Below, piece by piece: positions 31,406 to 41,367 of a DNA stretch of 64,000 nucleotides. The translations under genes and the position numbers were made by a program. The DNA is from Lucinisca nassula (Eukaryota; Mollusca; Bivalvia; Lucinida; Lucinidae): NCBI GenBank assembly GCA_963580285.1, contig OY757010.1:219437234-219501233 (forward strand), given 5' to 3'. Within the stretch, counting starts at the first letter, position 1. Every line of letters begins with the position of its first letter. The notes below the pieces were generated by a model, which saw only the letters and a program-made list of their open reading frames with translations, ran no database searches and was not told the origin of the DNA.

Positions 31406-31708
31406 GCAGCCCCTGCCCATCGGGGCTTGAAGAAATAGATGGGCTGCATGATGCTTCTACGCAGAGCTGAAACCGACCCGCACACGAGTACTGGTAAACC
31501 GCTTAGAGGATCTAAGTCTGCCCAAGCAAAGCGGTGCGAGTCGGAATGCCCATGCTTATAAACCCTATTGGTTTCATTGGGCGACAGGGCTTGAGATGTC
31601 ATTTTATCTCAATATTGGGTAAAAGTCCCACAAAATTGGAAGCAGCATCTCCAAAATGACCTATACGGTGTTGAAGGGGACGTTAAACCTCAAATCAAAC
31701 AAACAAAA
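31406..31708 (+). mobile_element. SINE-A reference copy, full length, 12-bp TSD
   Basis: The direct repeats CAAGTCTTGGAT lie at 31394-31405 and 31709-31720. The 303 bp start GCAGCCCCTGCCCATCGGGG and end AAACCTC-AAATCAAACAAACAAAA. Because both ends are fixed by the TSD, this copy defines the family. The 5' region has no clear tRNA cloverleaf, so the promoter origin is unassigned. The antisense 69-residue frame over it recurs in other copies and is repeat-derived. Confidence 0.96.
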
Positions 31709-31720
31709 CAAGTCTTGGAT

Positions 31721-32537
31721 CAGAAGAAGGAAGAGAATGTCACAAGGTAAAGATCCCAATATTGAAACACCACAAAAAATGTTTCTAGACTTAATACAAT
31801 CTCACATCTCCAAAGTTTCAAATGGATTATAAAAGTGGGCAAGATTCCACAAGTACAAAATGTTTTTTTGTAACCCTAAAAACCTGGTACACGTTTTTGT
31901 TTTATGGGTTTTACAAATTTATTTACCTTCCAGATTCTGGAGCATTGTTCTTTCTTCTAATGGCAAACTTGGCACTAATCATAGTGCAACTCTAATCATT
32001 AATTTTTTCTTCAACTTTCTTCTGAAAGAAGCATGCAGCCTTGAAGAAATTATCCAGAATTAGTTTCAATTTCAGCAAGGGAAGAAACAAGTTGTTATCT
32101 TTCCCACACAAATCCTACTAATTACTTCAAATCTTTCCCAATTAGCTAGCAGACAGTTTGGAACTGAGGAAAATTAGTTCTGATGTGCACTGGCTGGTTA
32201 GTGTGTTTCAATGGGCATCCGTTCTTGACTGAAAACTTTTTTATATATATTTTTTTTGTAAACATTATCATATTCATCAAATTTAGTGCCCATACCCCTA
32301 TTATAAGCACCCACCTTCCTGACTGATATATTTGCACCCTATTTGTACAACTTCAAAGTGATGAGTTATTGAGATTAGTGAATACATGTTTTGATTTTCA
32401 GTACTATATGCAGCTGCTGATTAGGCTAATACAGGCCTTATATTTCAATTGGGTGCTTTAACTTTCTGAGTGATGTCATACGGCCTGTATGTAGCAGCAA
32501 AAATGATGTTTGAAAAACTCTAATAAATGCTCTAAGT
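31721..32537. other. Unannotated stretch
   Basis: No repeat family or coding signal is recognised over 0.8 kb. Confidence 0.4.
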
Positions 32538-32549
32538 GACTGGGTGCTT

Positions 32550-32846
32550 TGTTTGATTTGAGGTTTAACGTCCCCGTCAACACTGTAAAGGTCATTTTGG
32601 AGACGTTGCTTCCAATTTTGTGGGACTTTTACCCAACATTGAGATGAAATGACACCTCAAGCCCTGCCACCCAATGAAACCAGCAGGGTTTATAAGCATG
32701 GACGGTCCGCCACGCACCGTGGTTCCTGGACAGACTTAGATCCTCTAAACGGTTTACCAGTACTAGTACGCGGGCCGGATTCAGCTCTGCGTGGAAGCAT
32801 CTTGCAGCCCATATATTTCTTCAAGCCCCTATGGGCGGGGGCGTTC
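32550..32846 (-). mobile_element. SINE-A, full length, 12-bp TSD
   Basis: The direct repeats GACTGGGTGCTT lie at 32538-32549 and 32847-32858. A CGCCACGCACCGTGGTTCCT variant in the body is shared with the copies at 3111 and 14171, suggesting a subfamily. Confidence 0.96.
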
Positions 32847-32934
32847 GACTGGGTGCTTAAAGAGGCAAATATGGTATCTATAGAATCGTCAAGACTGGCA
32901 GTGTCTATATTGAAATTCTACAGGTATTCAATAT

Positions 32935-33225
32935 GACATTAAAATAACACACACATGTGACATAAGGCATTTTTCATTGTCTCCAAAATGGTTATTTTTA
33001 ATGTAAATTTCTGATATTTTTTTCTTATTTATACTCCAGACATAGATTCTGGGTGCTCTTTAGAAATGCCTCACTGAGGTGGTTCTAGAGGGATCTTAAG
33101 AGTACCCACAAAGTACCCACAACCTATATCTTGGAGAAGAAATAAGGAAAATAATTTATATCCTTGTAAACCCCAGTTCTCTCTACAGAAAAAGGGGTGT
33201 AGAGGGGTTATTACATGGCGATATG
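32935..33225. mobile_element. MITE-J, long copy
   Basis: AATAACACACACATGTGACA and CTCCAAAATGG at left, a decayed central hairpin (GAAATGCCTCACTGAGGTGG), then CCTATATCTTGGAGAAGAAA and TAAACCCCAGTT. It aligns with 33670-33960 throughout. The terminal repeats are unclear. Confidence 0.75.
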
Positions 33226-33328
33226 AATATTTTTGAAAACCTTCAACAAGATATCAAATTCATGCCCATTGTAATATACTTACTAATCCTGCAGAAATTG
33301 TAATCCTACAAAATCAATTTTTGCAAAT

Positions 33329-33542
33329 TTAACCCTTCTTGTACCAAATGGAATCTTCCTTTTCTTTAATAGCAGGAGTCCATTTCAAAATTTAGGGGTG
33401 TCAGGTTGTGTTTTCTTCAAAAACTATTTGGAAATTGACAAAATATTTTGCAAACAATGTAGGCCCGTTCTGCTGCATCTGATCTGGGCCTGCAATGTTT
33501 GCCAACTACCCGTTTTGGGGTTTCTGGTACAAAATGGGTTAA
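33329..33542 (-). mobile_element. MITE-C, full length, lying between two J copies
   Basis: TTAACCCTTCTTGTACC to GGTACAAAATGGGTTAA. The left core arm is shortened (GTAGGCCCGTTCTGCTGCAT). Confidence 0.92.
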
Positions 33543-33669
33543 AGCAACTTTGCCATGTGCATGTAACAAAATTGCCCTAACCTCTTACGCAACATTCTGT
33601 AAACTCACATTGATAAGAATAGCACAGCTATTTTCTATAAATAACCATTACCTGGATTTCCTACAAATC

Positions 33670-33960
33670 AGTGATACATTACGATAACACACCCATGCAA
33701 CATAGTGCATTTTTTCACATCTCCTAAATGGCTACTTTTCTGAGGAAAATCCGTGATATTTTTCTTATAAATACTGCAAACATAGGTTGTGGGTGCTCGT
33801 TAGAACCGCCTCATTGAGGCAGTTCTAACGAGTACCCACAACCTATGTCTTGGAGCAGAAATAAGAAAAATAATGAATAACCCCATAAACCCCAGTTTTC
33901 TCTATATAAAGTGGGGTTTAGGGGGTCTTCATTTCACGGACTTGTTCACGTGATGAGTCA
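33670..33960. mobile_element. MITE-J, best copy
   Basis: CATTACGATAACACACCCAT leads to the hairpin of ACATAGGTTGTGGGTGCTCG, TTAGAACCGCCTCATTGAGG and their mirror (33779-33848), then GGAGCAGAAATAAGAAAAAT and AAAGTGGGGTTTAGGGGG. Confidence 0.82.
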
Positions 33961-34380
33961 AAAGGACATCAGCACGGTGAGGAGCTTAGGTGCTATTACC
34001 TAAGTAAGTTGACTGACAAACAATCAACCCAAAAAGGATAGTACCCCTGAATCCTGCATTTCATATGCTGTGCCAATGATAATGTGGGTGTGGTGGGCAG
34101 GGCTGTAAAATTCCACTCACCCGCTCACACGGGTGAGTGCATTTCAGTGCGAGCAAGTAAATCTAAGTAAGTAAGTAAGTAAAAACTTTATTTAAAGAGG
34201 GTTACAACATTTAACACATACATATATTAAGAACTTGTTATAGTTAATCTTCCGTGAGGCCCTCAGTATTTACATATTATACACAAACTCACAAACCAAG
34301 TAAAAAATTAATTGTAATTACATATAATACATACATATATATAATATTAACAGAAACAAAAAGAATAAAAATAAAAAAAA
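33961..34380. other. Unannotated; TAAG microsatellite
   Basis: A (TAAG)n run lies at 34165-34182, followed by ACTTTATTTAAAGAGGG-like sequence that might be a retroelement 3' end. No TSD was found. Confidence 0.4.
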
Positions 34381-35331
34381 CAAGATGTGTTTGTGAAACA
34401 CTGATGCCCCCGGACAGCGCATGTTAAATATGAAAGCAGTATCACTAAGCAATCAAAATTTTGAAAAAAATAGGTCAAAGGTCAAGTTCAAGGTCACAAG
34501 ATCAAAAATTATGGTACCACTGGAAAGGTCTTGTGATAAGGTATACACATGTGAAATATGAAATCTCTATATATTACCATTCAAAAGTTATGCCCAATGT
34601 TAAGGTTTTTGTAGACAGACAAACGGACAAACAAACGGACAAACAGACAGACAGACCAAAAACTATATGCCCCGAATCTCTTAGATTCCGGGGGCATAAA
34701 AAGAATACACATGTGAAATATGGAAGCCCTACCATTTACTAATCAAAAGTTATGACCAATGATAAAGTTTTTTAAAAAGTAGGTCAAATGTCAAGGTCAA
34801 GGTCATGAGGTCAAAAATTATGGTACCCTTAGAAAGGTCTTGTGACAAGGAATGCACATGTGAAATATGAAAGCTCTACCATTTACCAATCAAAAGTTAC
34901 GGCCAATGTTAAAATTATTAAAAAGTAAGTCAAATGCCAAGGTCAAGGTCATGAGGTCAAAAATTATAGTACCAATAGAAAGGGCTTGTGACAAGGAATG
35001 CACATGTGAAATATGAAAGCTCTATCAGTTACCAATCAAAAGTTATAGCCAATGTTAAAGTTTTTAAAAAGGAGGTCAAAAGTAGGTCAAATCTCAAGGT
35101 GAAGGTCACGAGGTCAAAATTTATGGTACCTCTTGAAAGGTCTTGTGACAAGGAATGCACATGTGAAGTATGAAAGCTGTACCACTTACCATTCAAAAGT
35201 TATGCCCAATGTTAAAGTTTTTGCAGACGGACAAACGGACAAACGGACAAACAGACAAACAGACAAACGGACAAACAGACGGACAGACCAAAAACTATAT
35301 GCCCCCCAGAATCTTAGATTCCGGGGGCATA
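34381..35331 (+). repeat. Tandem array I, about 147-bp core, with terminal hairpin
   Basis: Left arm CAAGATGTGTTTGTGAAACA then CTGATGCCCCCGG. Core units are marked by AAAAGTTAT-CCAATG at about 34582, 34747, 34894, 35038 and 35193. The units contain AGGTCAAGGTCA and GGTCTTGTGACAAGGAATGC. GACAAACGGACAAAC tracts occur at 34613-34656 and 35225-35286, each followed by the hairpin ATGCCCC-GAATCT / AGATTCCGGGGGCAT. So one complete single-core element (34381-34700) is followed by a multi-core one. The layout recalls bivalve 'pearl' elements as I remember them. Confidence 0.85.
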
Positions 35332-35383
35332 AAAATAACTTAAAAGAAGCAAAAAGGCAGAGAACAAATTTCATAGCCCTGGT

Positions 35384-35402
35384 GGGGGGGGGGGGGGGGG
35401 GG
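35384..35402. repeat. Homopolymer G tract
   Basis: Nineteen consecutive G. A likely assembly- and replication-unstable site. Confidence 0.9.
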
Positions 35403-35546
35403 TCTGGTAGTTCCAGATGATGGGTTATGGGTACCTAAATTAAAAAGAACATTTAAACAAACCCATGGGCAGTCTTATGTCTGGATACATTAAACTTTTC
35501 TGCAGCAGCTGCTATATAAAAACTTTTGAGACAGTCATGCACTATT

Positions 35547-35773
35547 TTAACCCTTTTTGTACCAAATGGAATCTTCCACCTTATATATAGCAGTAGTTCA
35601 TTTCTAAATTTCGGGGTCAGGTTGTGTTTTCTTCAAAATTGATTTGGGAAATGGTTCAACTTTTCCCAAACAGTGTAGGCCCTGATCAGACGCCACATTT
35701 TGCGGCATCTGATCGGAGCCTGCACTGTTTGCCAGGGTACCCGTTTTGGGGTTTCTGGTACTAAATGGGTTAA
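35547..35773 (-). mobile_element. MITE-C, full length
   Basis: TTAACCCTTTTTGTACC to GGTACTAAATGGGTTAA, with core apex GACGCCACATTTTGCGGCATC. Confidence 0.94.
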
Positions 35774-36202
35774 TTCATAAGATACAGCAGATAAAAGAAG
35801 CATAATTCTTGATTGGTAATCTATTGAGAAACAAATCATTTTTCCACTGGCTGGTAATTGCATTTTTACCCCCTTTCATTATGATGCACTTTATCATAAA
35901 GAGATTATCAATGTGATATCACACTACCCACATGGTCACTAATATGTTTTGAGGTCCAACAATAACTCAGACTGTCCACCAGTCAATTAACCATCATCAT
36001 CTATGATCATGTCTGCTCTAAAGCAGGTGGTCAAGAAGGCAGCCTGCTGTGTTTTATCTTGGCCCTTTAATTTATTCCAACTTCAGGGAACAAACAGAGG
36101 GTCTGTATACATTAGTATTAATTCATGAATGCTTTTGAATAAATTTGGAAGTTTTCACTGACCTCGCTATTATCCTGTTTAGACATGTTATAAATGCCCA
36201 TC
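35774..36202. other. Unannotated stretch
   Basis: No family or coding signal is recognised. Confidence 0.4.
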
Positions 36203-36211
36203 GGCACCAGA

Positions 36212-36526
36212 GTTTGTTTGTTTGTTTGTTTGTTTGATTTGTGGTTAAACATCCCCATCAACACTGCAAAGGTCATTTTGGAGACGTTGCTTCCAATTTT
36301 GTGAGACTTTTACCCGACATGGAGATGAAATGACATCTCAAACCCTGCCGCCCAATGAAACCAATAGGGTTTATAAGCATGGACGGGCCGACTCGCACCG
36401 CTTTGCCTGGGCAGGCTTAGATCCTCTAAGCGGTTAACCAGTACTTGTGTGTGCGTCGGTTTCAGCTCTGCATGGAAGCATCATGCAGCCCATATATTTC
36501 TTCAAGCCCCAATGGGCGGGGCCGTT
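36212..36526 (-). mobile_element. SINE-A, full length, 9-bp TSD
   Basis: The direct repeats GGCACCAGA lie at 36203-36211 and 36527-36535. The tail is long, (TTTG)5. Confidence 0.95.
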
Positions 36527-36535
36527 GGCACCAGA

Positions 36536-37348
36536 ACTATTTATACAGACCTCATGATTTCTATGAAATTTTTTATCTTAATCCCACCTCAAGACCTTGT
36601 CAAAGATTAACCTCCCTTTAAATTCCTTCTTAACAGCTGAAGACTGCATCAGAAGTGAAATAAAATTATATTTAGAAGAGACAGCGTACACATACAATTG
36701 TATGAAAATATTTTCCTGCAAAATTTTCTGTTATTTTTCCTTGCGATGCTTAATTGAAATTAGCAGCTTGCAAATGAAGATGGGAACTCCAATGTGAGTT
36801 TTAAAGAGACAATGGCATTAATTAAATTTCAGAATCAAACATTTAAGAGGATTTATGAAAAGATAGCCAAAAGATTATGCATGCTGGCTACATAAGAAAC
36901 ATGGGGCGGCAAAAGTTAAATAGCTACTGGTGATGTATAGCGAATGTGAATTTACTGGTGTGGACATATCACTTAACGTTGAAGCACTGCAAACAAAACA
37001 GTCATCTAAACAGACTATATGAGGCTGCTTGACATAATGTGGTATAAAGCTTGGGCAAAACTTCCTATGTTTTAATCAAACACTGTAGAATCACATTCTT
37101 TCAATTTGGGAACAAGTTAGGCACAAATGTGTCGACAGATACAAGCACCACAAATATTGGTGTCAGAAGTGGGATTGAAAACTAGTGTGAGATAAAATTC
37201 AGCTCATTGTTGCACATGCTTTCTGGATAGGAGTCACAAAAGTACAGCAATGAAAAACTGTACAGTGAAATTACATCACAGTTTGTGATTTAACACTATC
37301 ATGTGTGATGCCTCCAAAATTTATATTTTACCATATCCAACGCAATGC
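36536..37348. other. Unannotated stretch
   Basis: A 66-residue plus-strand frame (36597-36797) lacks recognisable features. No repeat family is seen. Confidence 0.35.
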
Positions 37349-37554
37349 AAACGCTTTATATAGCACTACTGTTGGGTCCATTAGCTAAACAACCCTGTTA
37401 TATCAACCAAAATGAACAAACTAGTCTACTATAGAAAAATGACCATTTATAGTTATTTTTTATATTCTGTATACATTTTTGGGATCCATCATTAAACCGA
37501 GTTATACCCAAAATTGCGTTATAATGACCAGTGTTATAAAGAGGTTTTGGTGTA
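37349..37554 (+). mobile_element. MITE-AB copy 1
   Basis: The right end CAGTGTTATAAAGAGGTTTT then GGTGTA matches the end at 61027. GGGTCCATTAGCTAAACAAC, AAAAATGACC and ACATTTTTGGGATCCATC are shared with the second copy. The left end is decayed. Confidence 0.75.
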
Positions 37555-37703
37555 TTCTATTGCAGATACATCTTACCTGGGTCTTATTATAACATGGTAT
37601 TTTGAATTTGGGACTATAGTGTAGTTCCACCTGGTACAATGGCTTGATCAGTCACAATCAAACGTCAAAGACACTTGTGAGGACTAAATGTCCTCTCTTC
37701 AGC

Positions 37704-37895
37704 TCACAATGCTAGACAATACTTTTGAATCTTGTGGCGTTCTTTAACTTCACACCCTGCTGTAGCCACTGAATGTACTTCAGACACAAACAGCTGTCTT
37801 TCGGATTCAAAACCTGCGTACCCATCAATCAGACGCACACGACATCTTCCTGTACCTGTCCAAACTACCTCCTTAACTGGAGTAAACACAGCCAC
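37704..37895 (-). other. Unassigned open segment, possible exon remnant
   Basis: An open run of 64 codons (about 75 counted from the upstream stop) ends in a TGA at 37704. The translation starts MAVFTPVKEVVWTGTGRC and has a balanced composition not typical of the AT-rich chance frames here. It overlaps no repeat family that I recognised. The opposite strand is also open (37732-37947), which weakens the case. I recognise no family. It could be a degraded transposon ORF or chance. Confidence 0.2.
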
Positions 37896-38200
37896 AGCTA
37901 GAGTGCTATGTCGCCTTCATTGGTTAGAAATCTCGGTATTTCCCTAGACACCCACCAACAATATTGGCTTAACTATGTCAATAAAGACATGATAATCTAG
38001 GCCAAAACAACGTTGTCCTTTGAGTATATTGTACTTGTTCTGTCATGCAAAATTATGCAAGAACATCTAACGTTATTAAAACAAGGGGCAATGACCACAA
38101 GATAATTAACCAGAGCAAAAGATACCTTAAACAATCATACATCAACAAAATTAATGAGCAGATTCTTCACTTCTGGGTCCATACATTTTCTAAGGAAGTG

Positions 38201-38330
38201 GCTATTGACAGCCGGCTGTCTCCAACGAAAGTGACAGCCGTGAGCGGGTGGCTGTCTCCAGCGAACTTCCGCTGGTGACAGCCAGCAAAACTATATAGAT
38301 CTAATATTGACCAGTAATAATACTAATAAA
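38201..38330. mobile_element. Solo end related to the 54976 element
   Basis: TTGACAGCCGGCTGTCTCC, then GGTGGCTGTCTCC and TGGTGACAGCCAGCAAAA. This has the same design as CTGACAACCGGTTGTC...CCAGCAATA at 54981-55090. Downstream CTAATATTGACCAGTAATAA resembles TATAATATTAGTATTA at 55110. Only one end is present. Confidence 0.6.
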
Positions 38331-38487
38331 GCAAGAGCACATTATATGAGCTACTTGAATAAAGGCATTTACTGTCCATGTTTTATTAATAGAACCTTTG
38401 TTAATAGCAAAGGCCCAGGCCTTTTGTTCTTCAACTAGAAGATTTGTTTTTCCTCTTATGGGTTTATGTAGAACAAATTCTGAGTGG

Positions 38488-38612
38488 GGAAAACTTTGGC
38501 CCCTAAAAGGCTATAATTTGAATAAACTTGGTAGAGGACCACTAGATGAAGCAGCATACCAGGACCAGATGCCTGGACCTTCTGGCTTCAGACAAGAAGA
38601 TATTAAGTTTTT
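38488..38612 (-). repeat. Solo monomer of array Z
   Basis: GGCTATAATTTGAATAAACT, GGACCACTAGATGAAGC and CCTGGACCTTCTGGCTTCAG are the reverse complement of one unit of the array at 55640-56700. It lies about 160 bp beyond the solo terminal end at 38201. Confidence 0.7.
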
Positions 38613-38810
38613 TTTTTTCCCATATAATTGATGACAAAACAGGCAGCTGGGGGGCTGTGTAGGGAATATCCTTTCTTCTGGAAGATAGACAGCAAACAGA
38701 ACTGGGCCTATAATGCTTGATATACACCGTATTTACCCTAAGATATCTAAACACTAAATTCTAATGGGCACCATAGACCCAAATAAGAGGGGGAATCCAA
38801 ATAATAGTTC

Positions 38811-38920
38811 CCTTATTTCTGCATGAAAACATATATGTGGGTTCTCATTAGAATCGCATCGCTGTGGCGCTTCTAATCAGTATCCACAACATTTTTATGC
38901 AGAAATAAGAAAAATATTTG
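38811..38920. mobile_element. MITE-J hairpin copy
   Basis: ATATGTGGGTTCTCATTAGA and ATCGCATCGCTGTGGCGCTT with a mirrored ATCAGTATCCACAACAT. TTATTTCTGCATGAAAA is mirrored by TTTTTATGCAGAAATAA. Confidence 0.75.
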
Positions 38921-39062
38921 TAATTTATACAGTCAAACTTCAATGGCTGGAACAGTTTTGGGACCATGAAAATTCGTTAGAGACAGAGGTAGTTTGAGCC
39001 ATCGAGGGTTGATCTTAGAGCCAGGTCAGGATAAATCATAAGACGTCTTTTAAATTTTCTTC

Positions 39063-39150
39063 AAAATAAATGTATGTTGTGTGTACTCATTAGAATGGCC
39101 TCATTGAGGCCATTCTAATGAGTACAAACTACATACATTTTCAACATCAA
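39063..39150. mobile_element. MITE-J hairpin nested in MITE-AC
   Basis: AATGTATGTTGTGTGTACTC, ATTAGAATGGCCTCATTGAG and a mirrored half to ACTACATACATTTT. An almost perfect hairpin. Confidence 0.82.
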
Positions 39151-39184
39151 ATAAGACAATAATCCGAAATATATTTATATGTGC

Positions 39185-39343
39185 GGTCATATGTGAGATG
39201 CCAAGTTATGCAACGGAAGGTCAGGTGGTTTTTCTCCGGGTACTCCGGTTTTCGCCCACCTCTCATTAACGATCAGCTCGATATGAGTGAAATAATCTTG
39301 AAAGGGCCTTAAAACCAAAACCAAAAAAAAAAAAAAAAAAAAA
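39185..39343 (+). mobile_element. SINE-Q or LINE 3' end, 14-bp TSD, A tail
   Basis: The direct repeats ATATTTATATGTGC lie at 39171-39184 and 39344-39357. The element ends GGGCCTTAAAACCAAAACC plus about 22 A. It shares its body with the minus-strand copy at 23556. Confidence 0.9.
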
Positions 39344-39555
39344 ATATTTATATGTGCAGTTATGGATGTCTCATACATTTTCAACATCAAATAAGACAAT
39401 AATCCGAAATATATTTATATGTGCAGTTATGGATATCTTTCCTTTGGGACTCTAGAATGAGTTCGAAATAGCCATGGTAACGAGCTATCTGTGTTCGAGC
39501 CATCCAAGTTTCACTGTATACGGATGAAACATGTGCCTTTCAATATCTGGAGCTA

Positions 39556-39632
39556 TGGGCTTGACACCCCTAATGTGACAAATGGACTTGTCCAACATAT
39601 AGCAATGGAAGTGTCCACCAGTATACATGGGT
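39556..39632 (+). mobile_element. MITE-D 3' fragment
   Basis: TTGACACCCCTAATGTGACA, GACTTGTCCAACATATAGCA and GTGTCCACCAGTATACATGG. The core and 5' arm are absent. Confidence 0.8.
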
Positions 39633-40352
39633 CCTATTGTACAAAGTATCTTTCTATCTTCTTGATAATGATTATCTTTCATAAATATTCAAATAGTCTC
39701 ACTGTAGATCAGGATGACCAATCAAAATTAATGAGAAACTGATATGCATAGATTTTATTATCTACAATCAAGAGGGAATAATAAGCCATGGATATCAGAA
39801 TTATCTTAAATTAAGCGGAAGATTTTCTTTGATGTTCAATCTGTTCGAGTATCCCATAATCCTTACTGGACAATAATGAGATATCGGGTGGTGACCAACG
39901 CGCCAAGTTTGGCTAGTTCCAACCCATGGTCAAACGCAAAGGTGTCATCAAAGGCTTATTGGGCCGATATATTTTATCACTGCATCAAATCTTCAGTCTT
40001 ACGAGCAAAAGCTTTATTATAGCTTAGAAACAGATGTGTTGTGTTCCAACAAATTAAACCCTCATATTCCACCACCTTAACCAAGCAATGTAGACCTTGA
40101 TCAGATACCATGTTTAAGCGATGTCTCAGTCTAATCCCGAGTTTTTTTTTTAAGCTTTTACTTGTTCATATATTAATTAATGGCCTTACAGATCAGACTG
40201 TTTGCACAAAAACTCTGATGTCACAGCGACAAAGTATGTGCATTTATAATAATAACTGTTAATGGAAAATTCAAAGAAAGGTTTTTTGCTCAGCTTATTT
40301 ATCACTTGGGTTGCTTGACAAAGAAATGACCCAAAAAGAAAACCCAGCAGTA
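39633..40352. other. Unannotated; core-like scrap
   Basis: CAATGTAGACCTTGATCAGA near 40085 and CAGATCAGACTGTTTGCAC near 40191 look like two halves of a broken hairpin core. No ends were found. Confidence 0.4.
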
Positions 40353-40570
40353 TTAACCCATTGCAGGTGGGAAACCCCTAGAGAACAGTGTGGGCCCAGA
40401 TCAGATGTTGCAGAATGTGATGTCTGATCAAGGCCTGCACTTTTTACTAACAGAATTTTCCATCAAAAATAGAATAAACACGCCAAAATGGGCCTACACC
40501 CCTTATATGACAAATGGACTTGTCCAACATATAGCAATGGAAGAGACTCCACTAGCATTCAATGGGTTAG
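40353..40570 (+). mobile_element. MITE-D, full length
   Basis: TTAACCCATTGCAGGTGGG with AAACCCCTAGAG, a core with apex CAGATGTTGCAGAATGTGATGTCTG, AATTTTCCATCAAAAATAGA and a right end of CATTCAATGGGTTAGTAA. Confidence 0.92.
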
Positions 40571-41044
40571 TAATATGAAATTTCTGTAATTTCACTCTAA
40601 TCCAGAAAAGATCAGTATAATTTGTGTCAGTGATAATTTGAAGGATTTTTCACCAATCTTTCCATCAACACCTCATATCTCTTCGCCATCTACATGCCTG
40701 TCAACATGAATCATTTACATGACTGGTAATATCCATATCTATTCAAAATGGGAGTTTTTCAAAATGCTACTGCACTTCTTCATTACTTTTGCGAAAGTAT
40801 ATTGTGATTTAGTTCCATGAGCATACTTAATTAATAGTGCAATGTATGCTGGTGTGAAACTCCCTGCAGTTGCAGTTGTAGTCAATTTCTGTATACTGTT
40901 GTTGACTTGAACTTGTCTTCTGGACCAGGATCTTGACTTTACAAGGTTCTGTTGCTTTAAAACTTCTATCCTGCCACTCTATTTCATGTGTTTAACTTAT
41001 ACACTGTATAGCCGGCAATCAACTGATTCCTTATAAGTTATAGA
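40571..41044. other. Unannotated stretch
   Basis: No family or coding signal is recognised. Confidence 0.4.
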
Positions 41045-41052
41045 TGGAGAGT

Positions 41053-41359
41053 TTTGTTTGTTTGAGTTTAGGTTTTACATCCCCATCAACTCTATTTTGG
41101 TCATTTTGGAGACTTTGCTTCTGATTTTGTGGGACTTTTACCCGACACTGAGATGAAATTACATCTCAAGCCCTACAGCCCATAGAAACACTAGGTTCAA
41201 AGAAGCGGTGACACTGACTCACCAAAGTTTTCCTGGGCAGGCTTAGAGTTAGACCTAAGTGGTTAACTAGTACTCAAGTTCAGTCGGTTTCAGCTCTGCA
41301 CCGAAGCACCATGCTGTGCCATCTATTTCTTGAAGCCCCGATGGGCAGGGGTGCTCAGC
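41053..41359 (-). mobile_element. SINE-A, full length, older, 8-bp TSD
   Basis: The direct repeats TGGAGAGT lie at 41045-41052 and 41360-41367. The body shows many substitutions (GACCTAAGTGGTTAACTAGT). It retains TTAA at the site where SINE-V at 62882 was hit by element X. Confidence 0.92.
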
Positions 41360-41367
41360 TGGAGAGT

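Larger units (their letters stand above)
38938..39518 (+). mobile_element. MITE-AC, TA-type, host to nested insertions
   Basis: The left end TACAGTCAAACTTCAATGGC and right end GCCATCCAAGTTTCACTGTA are inverted, with inner TCGAGCC / GGCTCGA-like similarity. It contains a J hairpin (39063-39150), SINE-Q (39185-39343) and a local duplication of about 55 bp. Confidence 0.75.

Noticed and set aside
31393..31602. Recurring 60-95 residue frame containing NETNRVYKHG
   Set aside because: It occurs antisense to SINE-A in many copies (also 32649, 60217, 12908, 16157) and is open only because the SINE body is open. Copies are frameshifted relative to each other.
34611..35286. GACAAACGG / GACAGACGG tracts as independent microsatellites
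   Set aside because: They always precede the terminal hairpin of the tandem-core elements, so they are annotated as parts of those elements.
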